Shown here piece after piece: positions 45,001 through 56,853 of a stretch of DNA of 64,000 nucleotides. The translations under genes and the position numbers were made by a program. The notes under the pieces were generated by a model. The model was not told the DNA's origin and did not search any database. It saw nothing but the letters and a program-made list of their open reading frames with translations. Every line of letters begins with the position of its first letter. Positions within the stretch are counted from its first letter, which is position 1. Origin of the DNA: Conoideocrella luteorostrata (lineage: Eukaryota; Ascomycota; Sordariomycetes; Hypocreales; Clavicipitaceae); NCBI GenBank assembly GCA_032433595.1, contig JASWJB010000089.1, positions 62,001 through 126,000 on the forward strand, given 5' to 3'.

Positions 45001-47764
45001 TGCGCGCGCTATTCGGATAACGGTTGCGCTCGAGGGCTGCGAGGTCTTTATTTAAACTTGGTAGACTCTTTGCATTCCCGTTAATTTTATTTAAGCTTGA
45101 CGATGGGGACCCCTTTTCGTAATCAATCAGCAGCCGCGGCGGTGCGATGCCCGGTGATGCCAATTTTACCTCCCAGACGGTTTTCGAGATGGGCCTCAAG
45201 ATGGCTCAAAGACGGGGGCTTCAAGCCCGCTCCAACGATAAGCAGTTCCCAGTTCCCATGGTGCCGGGGGCAGGTTGCCCCCAGCAGGAGTGTAACGCAT
45301 CGGAATTTGCCCAACTATCCCGAACGTGCATGATTGAACAAATGTCTACTCCGTAGTCGCAAGGGGAAATCCCACTTTCCCCGAACTGAACAGGCATTTT
45401 TTTGACGTCTTTTCCAGTTTCCGCCCTCTTGGCAGCGAGCTGCACGCCGCATACAACCTCGTTTCGTATGCTCATGCGCTTTCGAACCGTCCATGCAGGC
45501 AGGCAAGAGGGCGAAATAATGCTCCACAGCCCGATTCCCTGTTTGGGGAGCGTCTGGTCTTTTTTGGCAGCCCCTCTGGCACAGACAGTTGAAACTCTTT
45601 GGGGGAAGGATCCGTGAGGCATGGGGCACGTGGACATTGGGCAATGTCAGTATTGTGTGCTCCGTTCGGTATGAGCTATTACCCCAGGCCGAACCCCCCC
45701 TGCTCGTGCGATGAACCCAATGAAACCGTTTCCTGTCACCCAACACCACCGTCCCTATGCCTATCTTTCTCAAATGAGGCATCCGTTTCGAGCCCGGTTG
45801 GTGTCTGCCAGACAGCCCGGGCTGCCAACTGCCAACTGCCACGCTGCCATGCCACCACGCTGCCACGCCACTCGACGGCCAGCCAGGACAGGCATGCGGG
45901 TGAAAGATTACACGACCCCTCGGTTCGCCCAGCCACAGTGTAATACCTCACCCGCCTGGCAGGGCATTTATTTCATTATCTGGCAAACTAGCTCCAGCGC
46001 AAACACGTTTGGACAGTGTGGGTGGGACTTCCCGAAGGTTTAATTCCCTGCTAGCACAGCCAGTCGTTCCTGACTCGGAGGCTAGCTGCCTGTCTAGAAT
46101 TCTGGAGACCCCAATCTGGGCTGACAGTCTGTGGTGCATGAATCATTCACCACGGCTGCCCGCCTAATCGCGCTAGCAAGACAGGACCATCCCGGGCGCT
46201 TTTACTCGCTGAATCTTCCATTATAGGCAAGGCCCCCCTCTCCCATATGTGATGAACAGCACGCAACGGGTCGCCCGCTGGAACCTACTCGCCACGTGCC
46301 GGCCAGAAGGAACGCCAACCGCAAGAAGGGCTCAGCCATTGTACGCTGTCGCAGTGCTCGCAGGCAGGCAGCGTAACATTACGTGCCTTGTATTCATAAA
46401 TTGACTTTTGTCCGTCTGCCTCAGTTTCCCTTTTCAGTCACATCCATCGTGTTAGCCGGGCAGTGATGCGCGCGCACAGAACCGGGACCGGCACATAGCC
46501 GTCGTCTCTGTTTGACGGCATCACCGCAGCCAGGCCACCCGCCATGCTCTCTGGGAATAATTTGAGTTTGTACATGTCCGAAATGTCCGCTGTGGATGGA
46601 TGTCCTGGGCCAAAACGAAGGGCAGCCACGGAGGGCACCACGGAGGGCACGACAGCTGGTTCTCTCGTAGCTTGCTTGCCCTGGAGGTTTCGCAAGGGTG
46701 AAACCCTGCAGATGGCAAGGCCAAGCGTAGACGTAGGCGTGTAAGCCGGCCGTGCTTCCGAATTTCCGACGTGGACTTGTCGGCGGGCGTCTTCACGGAC
46801 GCAAGGACCGACAGTATGCCATAAATGATCGTAAATTTGATCATGCGTTCCACACGGCTCGACCGACCTTGTCGGATCATCTGGTGAGCCATGCCTGCCC
46901 AACCACACAGAGGCCATTGTGTTGAATGGCAACACTAGTACCTTAGTGCGACGACTCCATTGCGGCTATCCTAGAAGGCGATCCTACTGACGTTAGGAAA
47001 CTATCAGGACAATCCGGCACTTGTGCAATCTGGGCTCCATACGTCTCCACCACCATGGCACAAGTTCAACGGGCCTACAGGTTTCCCCAATATCACCGCA
47101 ACAGGGACCAGCACTGACAAGAAAAGGTGTAGCTGGGGTCAACTTCTGCCTGATCTCCGGCCGCTACACATGTCCTCCCCCAAGATTCGTAACCCATCAG
47201 TTGACAACAAGCCACAGTTTGAGCAGGTCGCATCATTATGCTGGGGGGGCTCAGATGCTTTGATGAACAGATCCATCCATCCATACCTATCCTTGACAAG
47301 CTGTCTGTTCTGACCACCCCTGCAGCTTCGTGCTCTCCGGTCTGGGGTTTATCATTCTCTAGACGTTGATAGCCAAGAGGCCATGAGCCCTCATGTAGAG
47401 TGTGATTCTAGCTGCTTTGTTTCATCCTAGCCGTATTTATAAAAGCTCGTTGCTGCCCTGGACTTTTCTATTGATAGCCTGTGTTGGGATAAGCAGTCTG
47501 CCAGACAAACAGACAGACATACAGACAGCCAGCTACAGCCTTGTTGGGAACGGCGGGAACTCGGCCGATTAGTTCGCCATCTGCTGACCTGACACTGTCA
47601 TACATTTGAGCACGTTTTTTCGCTTTTTTTCTTTTTTTTTTCTACACACCCTTATTTACAAGTGTGTCCTGCTCGCTCGCCGGGCTGGACTGTAGCCATT
47701 GAGGCTCAACGGTACATCAACACCTGAGCAACATATCATCCATCGGCGCCAACCAGCAGCTGAG

Positions 47765-48877
47765 ATGCACGACAACAACCAGCTGCGCCCGACATGGCAG
47801 GGCTACATAACATCTACAATGGACGCCCTGATTCTTCTCGAAGCCTACCTGCGCAACGTCTTGACCGGCATGACCCACCGGCCAGACGCCCAAGAGAGAC
47901 GCAGTCTCATCAAGAGCGGAAACGTATTAATCGTTGACGAGGACGATTCCGGCATCAAGAGATGGACCGACGGCCTTCCCTGGGGGCCCAGCCGCGTGCT
48001 TGGAAACTTCCTGGTCTACCGCGAACTCGAGCGCCCCTGGAAGCCGCCAAAGAAGGCCAAGGGCGCTGCCATTGCCGGACTGCGCGGACGACGCGCTGCC
48101 CGTACCAACTTCGCCGCCCCTGGCTGCATCATCCGTGACGGGCTGCGGTCACTCCATGGCTCCTTGGTCGGCGCATACCCCGTCAAGCATGGCGGCTTGG
48201 TCAAGAAGACCATCATAATCACACACAACAGCCGAAAATACCACATCGTCAGCTACTACAACGTGGACGATGCTCTCCTGGGCCGACTGCGGACCGTGAG
48301 CCAGGACTCCATGTTCGCAGACCTGACACCGCGGCTCGAACTGCTGCTGCCCATACGCCAGCCGGCATCCGAGGGGAGCGAAGACGGCATTATTTCCTCC
48401 GGACAGAGCTCGCCCAGCAGCAGTTGGAACCAAGACGCGGCGCTCGGCGTTACCATGCCCCCCCTTGGCCCGATGCAGGGCTTCCATAATTCCCACTACA
48501 GCATGCACCAACACATGCACGACGTCAAACCCTTTGAGCGAGCCGGCTCAGAGCCGTCAATGCCCCATTTCTCGCCGCTGGGGGGAGACACAAAAGACCT
48601 GTATACCCACGACTCGTCGTGGATGAACAACTACACCCCAAACGCGTTCATCACAAGCAACCCCATTTCGAACCCGGAACAACAACACATGGGACACGGG
48701 GGCATGTGGCATCACAGTCCGGCCAAGCTGGACGACCGTGCCTATCAGCAGGAGCCGCGCTCTGTCTACGCTGGCGAATTAATGGGCTTGGGGCCTGGGG
48801 CTTCCAACGCCGAGGCGTCGATGTATCTGAGGGGGACTGGTAATGTAGATGGTATGATGTATATTAATGAACGGTAA
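47765..48877 (+). CDS. WOPR-domain (Gti1/Pac2 family) transcription regulator
   Basis: Single exon, 370 residues from ATG 47765; the frame extends upstream without another ATG. The WOPR domain is split in the usual two blocks: residues 8-90 (TWQGYITSTMDALILLEAY, SGIKRWTDGLPWGPSRVLGN, FLVYREL) and 125-195 (GGLVKKTIIITHNSRKYHIV, then SYYNVDDALLGRL). These bind DNA in regulators such as Wor1, Ryp1, Sge1 and Pac2, which control morphology, conidiation and effector expression. The motif SGNVLIVDEDDSGIKRWTDG is closer to the Wor1/Sge1 type than to Pac2. Differences from those include WGPSR where I recall WSPSR. The C-terminal half is low complexity with Met, His, Pro and Gly (HYSMHQHMHD). It could be a third, diverged paralogue. 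Confidence 0.88.
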   Translation: MHDNNQLRPTWQGYITSTMDALILLEAYLRNVLTGMTHRPDAQERRSLIKSGNVLIVDEDDSGIKRWTDGLPWGPSRVLGNFLVYRELERPWKPPKKAKGAAIAGLRGRRAARTNFAAPGCIIRDGLRSLHGSLVGAYPVKHGGLVKKTIIITHNSRKYHIVSYYNVDDALLGRLRTVSQDSMFADLTPRLELLLPIRQPASEGSEDGIISSGQSSPSSSWNQDAALGVTMPPLGPMQGFHNSHYSMHQHMHDVKPFERAGSEPSMPHFSPLGGDTKDLYTHDSSWMNNYTPNAFITSNPISNPEQQHMGHGGMWHHSPAKLDDRAYQQEPRSVYAGELMGLGPGASNAEASMYLRGTGNVDGMMYINER

Positions 48878-51800
48878 ACGGCGCCCTATTTTTGTTTTAC
48901 TATAGATTCGAGCTAGAAATCAAATTTACTGCAAAGTACGTAACTACACATAAAGATGCCGCAATAGACTTATCAAAACCACATCTCGAGCCTTCGCCAG
49001 CCGTGCTTTCATCCCGCAAATTGGGCTAGGAAACAAAACAGCTGCGCAGTAGCAGCAGCAGCGTGCTAGTCTGGCTGCTAGTCTAGTCGACCTGACGTCT
49101 TGGCATCGAGCTCGAGGAACTGCTGCTCTTGCGTGTGTCGAGCAAATTGCCAAATCGAGCCAAGCTTAGGAGGACGCTCCTCTGGCCGTGCAGTTGCCAC
49201 GCTACTCTTGCGCACGACAAACAGGACTAGCGGCCGGGCTAGCAGCACAATAGTCCGGCTATGGCAATTACACCGGCCCGCGACAAGGCAGTCAGTCGCC
49301 AGCGAAGAAACGGGCTGGTTTCAGCGTCTGTGGCTGGATGATCTGCGCCATCCTTATCACCGCATGGGGAACCTGTCCCGTGGTTAGTTAGTACGTGTCC
49401 GCAACCCGTTGCTCCATATCGCGAGTGATAGATATCCTCCCCCCATCGCAGGCAGGCCCCGCTGAGTTATCGGGCTTGCGCATATCGTGCCACGTGTTTC
49501 ACTTCGGCTCGATGGTACGTGGTCAAAGTTCTGGGGTAAAATCGTGGGCGGGCGTGGGAGTGCTCTGCATCTCCACCATGCAATGCAGTCAGCTCAGCTC
49601 CCGGACGGGCATCATCGCAATCAGTCGGTGAGGAAGCCGACAAAAGGGAATGAATACCATATCGGGCAATCATCCCCTCCCCCCCGCGCCAAACCTGGTC
49701 GGGCTGAATATCGCAAAAGTAGCGTGGTTTTGGCAAAGATGGCTCTCTGTGTTTATGATTTTTGCGAAACATGGCCTCACAGTTTTATTCGTGAAACCCG
49801 CGAAGCTCGAGCGGCAGGGAGAATCCTGAAGCTGAAGTTAATATACTTCAAATCGTCACTCGTGCGGCCCGCGATAACTACGGCCCTGCCACCGCCGCAC
49901 AGCTAACGTCAGACTCTCGCCTGACAGCTAGTTATTTAGCTTAACTGCAGTTACCTATGCGTAATAATCTAATTGATCTAGCTAGCCAGCCCCGTGGCAT
50001 ATCTCACGTCATGGCGGCCAACCCTAGCACATGACATGCATTTACATGAAACGAGACACATTCGCCACGCCCCGCTCGCGTCATAGCTGACCGGCTCTCG
50101 GAGGAACCGTTCTTCTCATGTCTTAAACCTGCTAGCTCAATAGAGCCCAGCGTATGTAGTGAATGAAAATTGCCTCTTTGAGTAATGATCTGTCGTGTTA
50201 CTCCGCCGCCACACGTAGCTGTCGCACTCCGGCTGTAGCTGGCAGGGGCGCCACGAAAGACGGCCATCTTGGCGTTATTATGATCGAGCCTGGACAGGTC
50301 GGCCGTTGAAGTTCGATAGGGCACCCCGGCGTCTTTAGATGTGCGACGTATGCACACCCAAACAAGCTGCATGCAGTGTTGCATATGCACGTCTTGCTGC
50401 ATATGCATAAATTGTTGCATGGTCATGCTCGTGTGATAAACACCTGTGATGGCCATTGGGCAATGTATGAGGGGTAGTGCAGATGCCTCGGCCCTCAAGT
50501 CCGGAAACCACGGAGTGGAATCACTGTGCCGGCACTGTCGCTGACAAGTCAACCCTTGCCATCTGGATGGCCCCGTTTGACCTGCAACGAGAACAACAAT
50601 ACACTTGGCCACATCTAATAATATCGCTAGATTTCCCATTTCTGTACGGCTCCACATCGTATATGACCCTCCGCTCGTGCTCCGCGTGTGCTCCGCGTCA
50701 GAGGAGAACCTTTATAGAGGCGACAAGATCTGCATGTCATTAGGGGTTGGAGTGATAAGTCGAAACTAGTGGGCCTATTATATTTGACGTTATAGACGGC
50801 TATAGCCGGATCGACGTGTCCTTGAAAGGAATTTGTCGTATCTAAAACACAAACAACCCCTTAACAAGCATTTGATTGACTGTCTGGGACGATTTCTGAG
50901 CAAAGGTGCCTCGGCTAGCTTACGAACTTCATACCCCGTCGGGCAGATCTTCGCGGTATGCACGGAAAGGACAGCTGCACAGTCCCCTGTTTCACTTTCA
51001 CGGAGTAAATTGTTCATAATTAATAAATATGATCGACAATATATCTGGAAACGTAAGGCTATTCATGACGTGTTGCCTGACCGAGAGTGGAGCACGGCGC
51101 CAGTTGTGAGTACCGCCCAAGATGAATTTGACAGCTTTCCTGACATTAGAGTAGATCATTCGCAGCAACGTGTTTATTCACAAGTACAGTGAAAATATAG
51201 GCAACATGGTGGACACAAATAAGCTGCAAGGAGACTCAGCCATAAAGAAACCAGAGGTTACAAACTTTCCAGTAAATGTAATTTTAAGCATCAGCACACA
51301 CTACTCTCCTCTACACCTGTCTCTATGGAGCCGAATCGGCACGCAAGAATTGAGATGTTGTAGGACACGGCTTCAAGTCAATATGCTGGCTCAGAAGAGA
51401 CTTCTCGGGTATGACGTCGATTGTGTGGGCGAAAAAGAGCCTCTTTGCTGACGGAATTGCTCTCGCGGGAAGTTTAGACTCAATTAATTTAGCCAGGTTG
51501 AGTAAATTAGCTGTAAGAGGGGGGCCCTATCTCGACTATCAAAGTAGATTAAAAGTTTCCCTTTCGTTAAATTGTGTCTTTTTTCCTAGCCTCCCTACTA
51601 TATCTATTATGCTTAAATTACTTTATTAAAGAGCGCTCACATTTAATAACCTTAGGCTTGGTGGCTTTAATGTTTTAGTCTCATTACATACCCACTATAA
51701 ATTAATTTAGGTTTTTGTGAATCTCTTTACTGAATTCAAGTTGCCTGATTGTACGTCAGACTCTCGTATGCCTGAGTGGTGGGTGTGTGCTTTGGTCTAC

Positions 51801-53533
51801 GAACTTGCGTCTAATCGTTTGGCTCGTAGCACTATATGTAACTCGTGAAAAAAATTGTACATAGCAGAATTGGGGGACTTGCTTATCTTAAATATAGACA
51901 TTTCCGATCGGTAGCGAAGCCGAGAGCTGAGCCCATTGTAAGGCTTGACAGGCTATTCTTGGATACAGTCGTGGTTACCTAAGCGTCCAATAACAGCGGT
52001 CCAGCATAATTAGCATCTATCGTCTGAAATTTTATCCCAAAGACTAAAATTCGAAGTATGACTTAGCAAACACTAAACAGGAGTCGTTCGACCAAACACT
52101 TCCCCCATTTATATGTGCAATAACAACCCCTTGAGCACACACCGGCATTGACATCTATGTAAGCTTTTCTGATAGTAGTAGACTTCTAATATTACTAAAA
52201 GTGGCTGCTTTTTCCTCAAATACTGTGATTTCAAAGCTTGGCTGCATCCTAGCATGCTTTTTTACGCGAGGCCAGGATTATGCATGGCTCTACCATTATT
52301 ATTTTGTTACCTAACGTTTGGTGACAAATTTAAGACTCTTTCGAAGCCTAGACTTCTCTTGTAGACCTAGCACTTTATGTGTTGTCGTTAAGATAATTTT
52401 TTCAGAGGTTTGCAGATACTGAGAGGGCCACCTACTAGACGTATCTCGATGTTGTCATAGGCTGTTCTGGCAAAGGACAATTATGACGACGAGCTAATTC
52501 GTATTGTCTCCAAGACACCAATTTCTGTAGAAGGCACTTGGTTTAGCGAAAGTCGTATAGGTTCGCAAGGAAACGGCGCATAGAAGAATTCAATTGTCCC
52601 AAGTCTAATCCAACTGCTATTATTCCTTCTGGCTGTAGTCTACTAATAGCCTATTACTTCGCTCGCAAGATTACTACAAGTACTAGCGTCCCGGTTCCAG
52701 AAACACACTACTATCTCTAGTGAGTGATATATGCCTTAATTAGACAGACTCTTCGATATCCGGAGATATGCCATAGTCATTACTGTGTCAAATCAAATCA
52801 TAGTGAAGCCAAGAAGTATTCGCCTAGCTTTTCACAGGATCTAGCCAAATGCGGCCTATTGCATAGCCGGATAATGAGGTTGTTCAGTGTCAGTCTCTGC
52901 TCCTGAGCCCATTTTTATCTATAGCCGAACTGCCTGATCTGGTTGCTGCTCGTGACACTTGCGTTCTTTGCCTGTCATCTGGCTCTCTTTGACGGGGTTT
53001 CTAAAGTTAATTAGCGCATATGATAAACTCGTAGGACTAGAGCATCACCTAGACAGTTTGATTCATTCACCCTCGGATGTTACTGTAGCAAATCACAAAC
53101 TACGGCCGTCAAGTCAAGTGGAATCAATCCTCTGTTCATGCTATCAAGCCAGCTGAATATTTTGGTTTTCTATAAAGCTAGCTGCCTACGACTGATTTGG
53201 CTTTTTCTCATCCTACAACGCCTCCAATGCATCTATATGGTAGCATCCTTAATCTCGTGACACACACTGCATGCCACTCTTATATACAAGATATAGTATA
53301 CCAATATGTACACCTTCCTCAGGTTGAGACGTTTTAGACGTCCAAACTCGCACAAAAAAAAATCATAAACTCCGGGATGCTTTGAAGCTCAAGCAAGACC
53401 TAGGGTTCCTAGAATCATGGAAGGCACTGACTGACCCTGAGGCACTGTTTGAGCTTCTGGGAAGCGAAACGTTGTCTGGGGACGAAGGATCCTCCGTAAT
53501 TTCTGTCCCAACATTCCGAGGATCATTTAGTTC
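48878..53533. other. Gene-poor region, largely AT-rich
   Basis: 4.7 kb without a supported gene. The first 2 kb has mixed composition; a 217-codon minus ORF (50004-50657) shows no domain. From about 51.4 to 53.5 kb the sequence is AT-rich with very short ORFs, like a decayed repeat, but no transposon domain or terminal repeat was recognised. A cluster of TGCATATGCA-type palindromes lies near 50360-50425. Confidence 0.5.
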
Positions 53534-54959
53534 TTAGTCGGTATTCGAGGTTGGAGGATAAACTGGATAGTAGAGGCCATCTGAACCTCTGGATAAGAAT
53601 GGATACGGATACCATTCTGACGGTGGCCGAAATCCTGGCACATTAGGTATGACCCCATGACGGCCATTCGGCCGTGGTGGATATGGATGGGCCGGAAGGG
53701 GGGTACCATGACCGCCTTTAGTTACCCCAAAACAGTCACAGTTCTGGTCTATTGGTCGTTCTGGACCATGGTGTCCGCCATCACTGCCGTTATCAATGCC
53801 ATTCCCATTCCCATCCCCATCCCCATTCCCATTCCAGTTCCCATTCCCATCCCAATTCCCATCCCAATTCCCATCCGGCTTATCATGACCATTTTCACCG
53901 GGATTTCCATCGCCGTCATCACCACTATGTTTGCCTTGTCGCAAATCCCTCCACATATTGTGCATGCGTCGAATCTGACCTTCAGTAAACTTCACAGGAC
54001 ATGGACTAAGTTAAGAGAGATAAGCCAACCGCCTTCATGATCAAATAGCAGCGTAACAAAATTGTCGAAGCTTACTGTGATGCATAATCCATGTAATTGT
54101 CAACTGGATCAAGGCCTTTTCCGCATGAGTTTGGTATGTCATGTCCCTTTGGACATCCCCAGGTCGGCCCCTTCTGCGCAGGTGTATCGTCAATCTTATC
54201 ACCCTCTCCTCCACATCCTTCTTCGAATGTGTGTAAAAGGCCCAGCCAGTGACCAATTTCGTGAGTAACGGGCGTATCAGATTCAAAATAGGAATGGCTG
54301 CCGCTATTAGGAACGCTTTGTGAAATGATGCTGCAGCCGTCGAGTTTGAAATCGTAGCCGATTGGAAGTTCTATTGGGAGATAACAGGAACCCAGTATTG
54401 TACTCGACTGGCCTCCCGGGTCATTTGGCGACGTGAGCTTCGCGAGGAAGTATAGATTCAGATCGCCGTATCCTCCCCTCTTGAGCTGGTGTTTCATAGC
54501 GTGCTCATCTTGATGGAATGCCCACTTCTGGTTTGGAATATACCTAATTTTACCTGTAATGGTGAAGTGAAAACCGGCGCTGGCAAAATGCTTATTCGTC
54601 TGGTTTATCTGCATTCGTATAGCATCTTCCTGAAAAGTAAAATCAAAAATTAGCCACATGTCATGTAGGAGGTGGGCGTGCTGAAAGACTCTGCAGAGGT
54701 CATATCGTACAGGTAAGTAACCACTCTCAGCAGTCTTTCCACCATGAATAACGTTCACGTAAACCTTGACCTTGAATGTTTCACGCTTCTGTGTCAGACT
54801 GCTCATGCGCATTTCCTGTTCAGCAAATCGTCTAGTAATCTGGTGGAACTCCTCGTTCGGCGATGGCGTTCCACAGCCGAATATTGTAGCGTTTTTTACC
54901 GTTCCTACGGCCGCTGCCGCCGCTAAAAGGCTGCTCCAAACGAGTGCTTGTGGAAGCAT
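53534..54959 (-). CDS. Secreted M43 metalloprotease with Asn/Gly/Asp-rich tail
   Basis: Three exons, complement(join(53534..54005,54076..54629,54711..54959)), 424 residues. Introns are 81 nt (GTACGA...TTTCAG, phase 0, joining GYLP to EDAIRMQ) and 70 nt (GTAAGC...AACTTAG). A signal peptide (LVWSSLLAAAAAVGT) starts the protein. Zinc site HEIGHWLGLLH is at residues 206-216, with the Met-turn DNYMDY (M263) and FTEGQIRRMHNMW after the second intron, the hallmarks of MEP1-like fungal M43 (pappalysin-type) enzymes. It should degrade extracellular proteins. Known members end soon after the last motif; here about 135 more residues follow: a region of repeated Asn, Gly, Asp and Trp units (such as GNWDGNWDGNGNW), one CDCF cluster, and a Pro/Tyr-rich end. 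The tail is unusual. Confidence 0.88.
53789..53883. repeat. Low-complexity CCCATT/CCAATTCC repeat in protease tail
   Basis: Plus-strand CCCATTCC and CCCATCCC units repeated over about 95 bases; read on the minus strand they encode the Gly, Asn, Asp tail of the M43 protease. Confidence 0.8.
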
Positions 54960-56274
54960 GTTGGTTTAGAAGAAGATTACGCCATTAAGCGGACGGAGAG
55001 GAACTGAGGGAAGTGAGTGACCGAGAAGGTCTTGAAACTTGTGGATCTAGTTTGAATTATATAGAAATGCTAAATACGATTTCCTTGCGATATCAGTTTA
55101 AATTAACATGGGGGTGATTAATTGCGATGAACCAAGTAACTTTCCAACAGCCTGAATATGGAGGACTATGCATGTTGTCAGATTTGAGATCCGTCTACAG
55201 TGAAGATTTAAAACCGTCACGACCCCTTCAATTCTGCCCATGTCAGGCCGCCAGTACTCCGAGTGGAGCGGGCCTTACTCATGCAACAAGGAACCACATT
55301 GTGGAAATGGGGAGATAAGAACTTATGGGTTTACCGAATGCTTGCTCAAACGGCCGGAACTTCTGATAGCATGATTCGTGTGAAGAGCTAGGATTGCATG
55401 CATTGGGATGCGTATGTATTGTTAAGATCGCAAGAACGTTGCGGGATATACGGGCATCATAGGAGGGGAATGTAACAACTCCGCTTTTATCTCTGAATTT
55501 GGCAGGCGCCCGTTCGCCTTTCCACTCCAGAGTTCGCTACTCTTTCAAGGGCGCCAAGTATGGGGGTCTGAACGTGCTCTGCATATGTCGCAGTGTACAC
55601 AGAGCGCTCCGCTACGACGTTGGAATGGACGTGGATGTCGTAATGGAGGGCAGGGTCTCGTCCTAATTTGATCTAGACAGCCAGGTAAAAGTGTTGAATA
55701 TATCCTGCTTAAGGAAAGCTCCTCCCTCGTAACAGCATTCACAGAAGCAACCTGGTTTTACGTCCATTCAAAAGCGGCGTGCACTAATCATGTCGTGGCA
55801 GCAATTAGATTTCTTTGTCCTTGAGCTATTATTGTCGTGCCCAATGAAAAACTTCGATTAAGCAGTATCACTGGTACTGATATCTGTGTTGCAATCTTCG
55901 GGCATGTTGCCAGGATCCTGTTTGTGATAATCGCTCCAGAAACGAGATGTTGCTACCTGTCCGTTCAATTGATCAAGGATCGGCATTAGCTTGCAAACAA
56001 GCCATTTAACCCGCACTATGTGAAGAGGTAGATCCATGGCATAAAGTGTCTAAAACGCTTCTTTGCCCACCTCCACGCTATTGCAACGACTAAAACATAG
56101 CTAATGGCATTGTGGGGCGGGGGGGGGGCCGATTCAAAGGACGCGTGAAAGAATATTATCACCAATTCAACGAATTTGCACGGTATTTATCAGGTCGATA
56201 AACAACCACTGAGAAATAAGGCCCCTGCATCAACGCCATGGATTATTGCAGCTTTCACGTCAACTTGATAGGCC

Positions 56275-56535
56275 ATTTTATCGACCCAAAGCACAATGCC
56301 CACAACAACACACACATATTGGTGTCTGACACAACCTGCAACGTAACCTCAATTCAGTAATGGGATCAACTAAGGACCTGAATAAATTCTCAGTACTCTT
56401 GGATGAAATAAGATCAAGTAGTTAAGCAGCTTAATTTAAGCTTATTGGATTTTAATATATCAATTTAGGCGTAATAGGCATAGGATTGAAGCTCCGAACA
56501 AAGACACAATTCAAGCACAAAGGGGAAACTTGTTG
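56275..56535. repeat. Dispersed degenerate repeat, copy B
   Basis: Ordered matches to copy A at 17814: TTTTATCGACCC then AAAGCACAA, TTGGTGTCTGACACA (56319-56333), GCAACGTAACCTCAATT, and GCTCCGAACAAAGACACAAT followed by GGGGAAACTTGTTG (ending 56535). Confidence 0.65.
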
Positions 56536-56690
56536 ATCTACTCAGATAATCGGCCTAGGACCCCGCTTACAGCTAATTTACTTGACTTGACTAAATTAGT
56601 TGGGTCTCCATTTCACACGAGAGCAATTCTGTCAGCAACGAGGCTCTTTTTTCGCCCATACACTATGTTTTAGCAACGCACAATTATTCT

Positions 56691-56853
56691 GAACTTGATA
56701 TTTTGTCGACCCAAAACGCACACCCAAAACACTTAATGAAACTTCGGGGGGAAAACTTCGTAAATTCTTGACGTCCTTCCATGTGTCCTGCAAAGGGCAT
56801 GACCGCACTACTTATTGCTGTAACATTCCTTCTGACCACATCGGTCAAGTCCA
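56691..56853. repeat. Dispersed degenerate repeat, copy C (shortened)
   Basis: Begins GAACTTGATATTTTGTCGAC followed by CCAAAAC as in the other copies, skips the middle, and includes CTGACCACATCGGTCAAGTC (56832-56851), which matches 18353-18372 of copy A. Probably an internally deleted copy. Confidence 0.55.

Larger units (their letters stand above)
40518..47764. other. Very long intergenic region upstream of the WOPR gene
   Basis: 7.2 kb without a convincing gene. Many ORFs of 60-180 codons are present on both strands but overlap each other and show no domains. It contains the duplicated 29-mer at 41743-41852, a 54-codon ORF (41879-42043), a motif copy CTACTCCGTAG at 45346, a C-rich run at 43799-43806, and a T-rich leader near 47620-47642. 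Long upstream regions are known for WOR1-type regulators; whether that applies here is inference. Confidence 0.5.

Noticed and set aside
46438..46935. 165-codon minus ORF upstream of the WOPR gene
   Set aside because: Several overlapping ORFs in different frames in the same place, low-complexity composition and no domain.
50004..50657. 217-codon minus-strand ORF in the gene-poor region
   Set aside because: No domain, no consistent composition, heavy overlap with simple palindromes; likely chance in GC-balanced spacer DNA.
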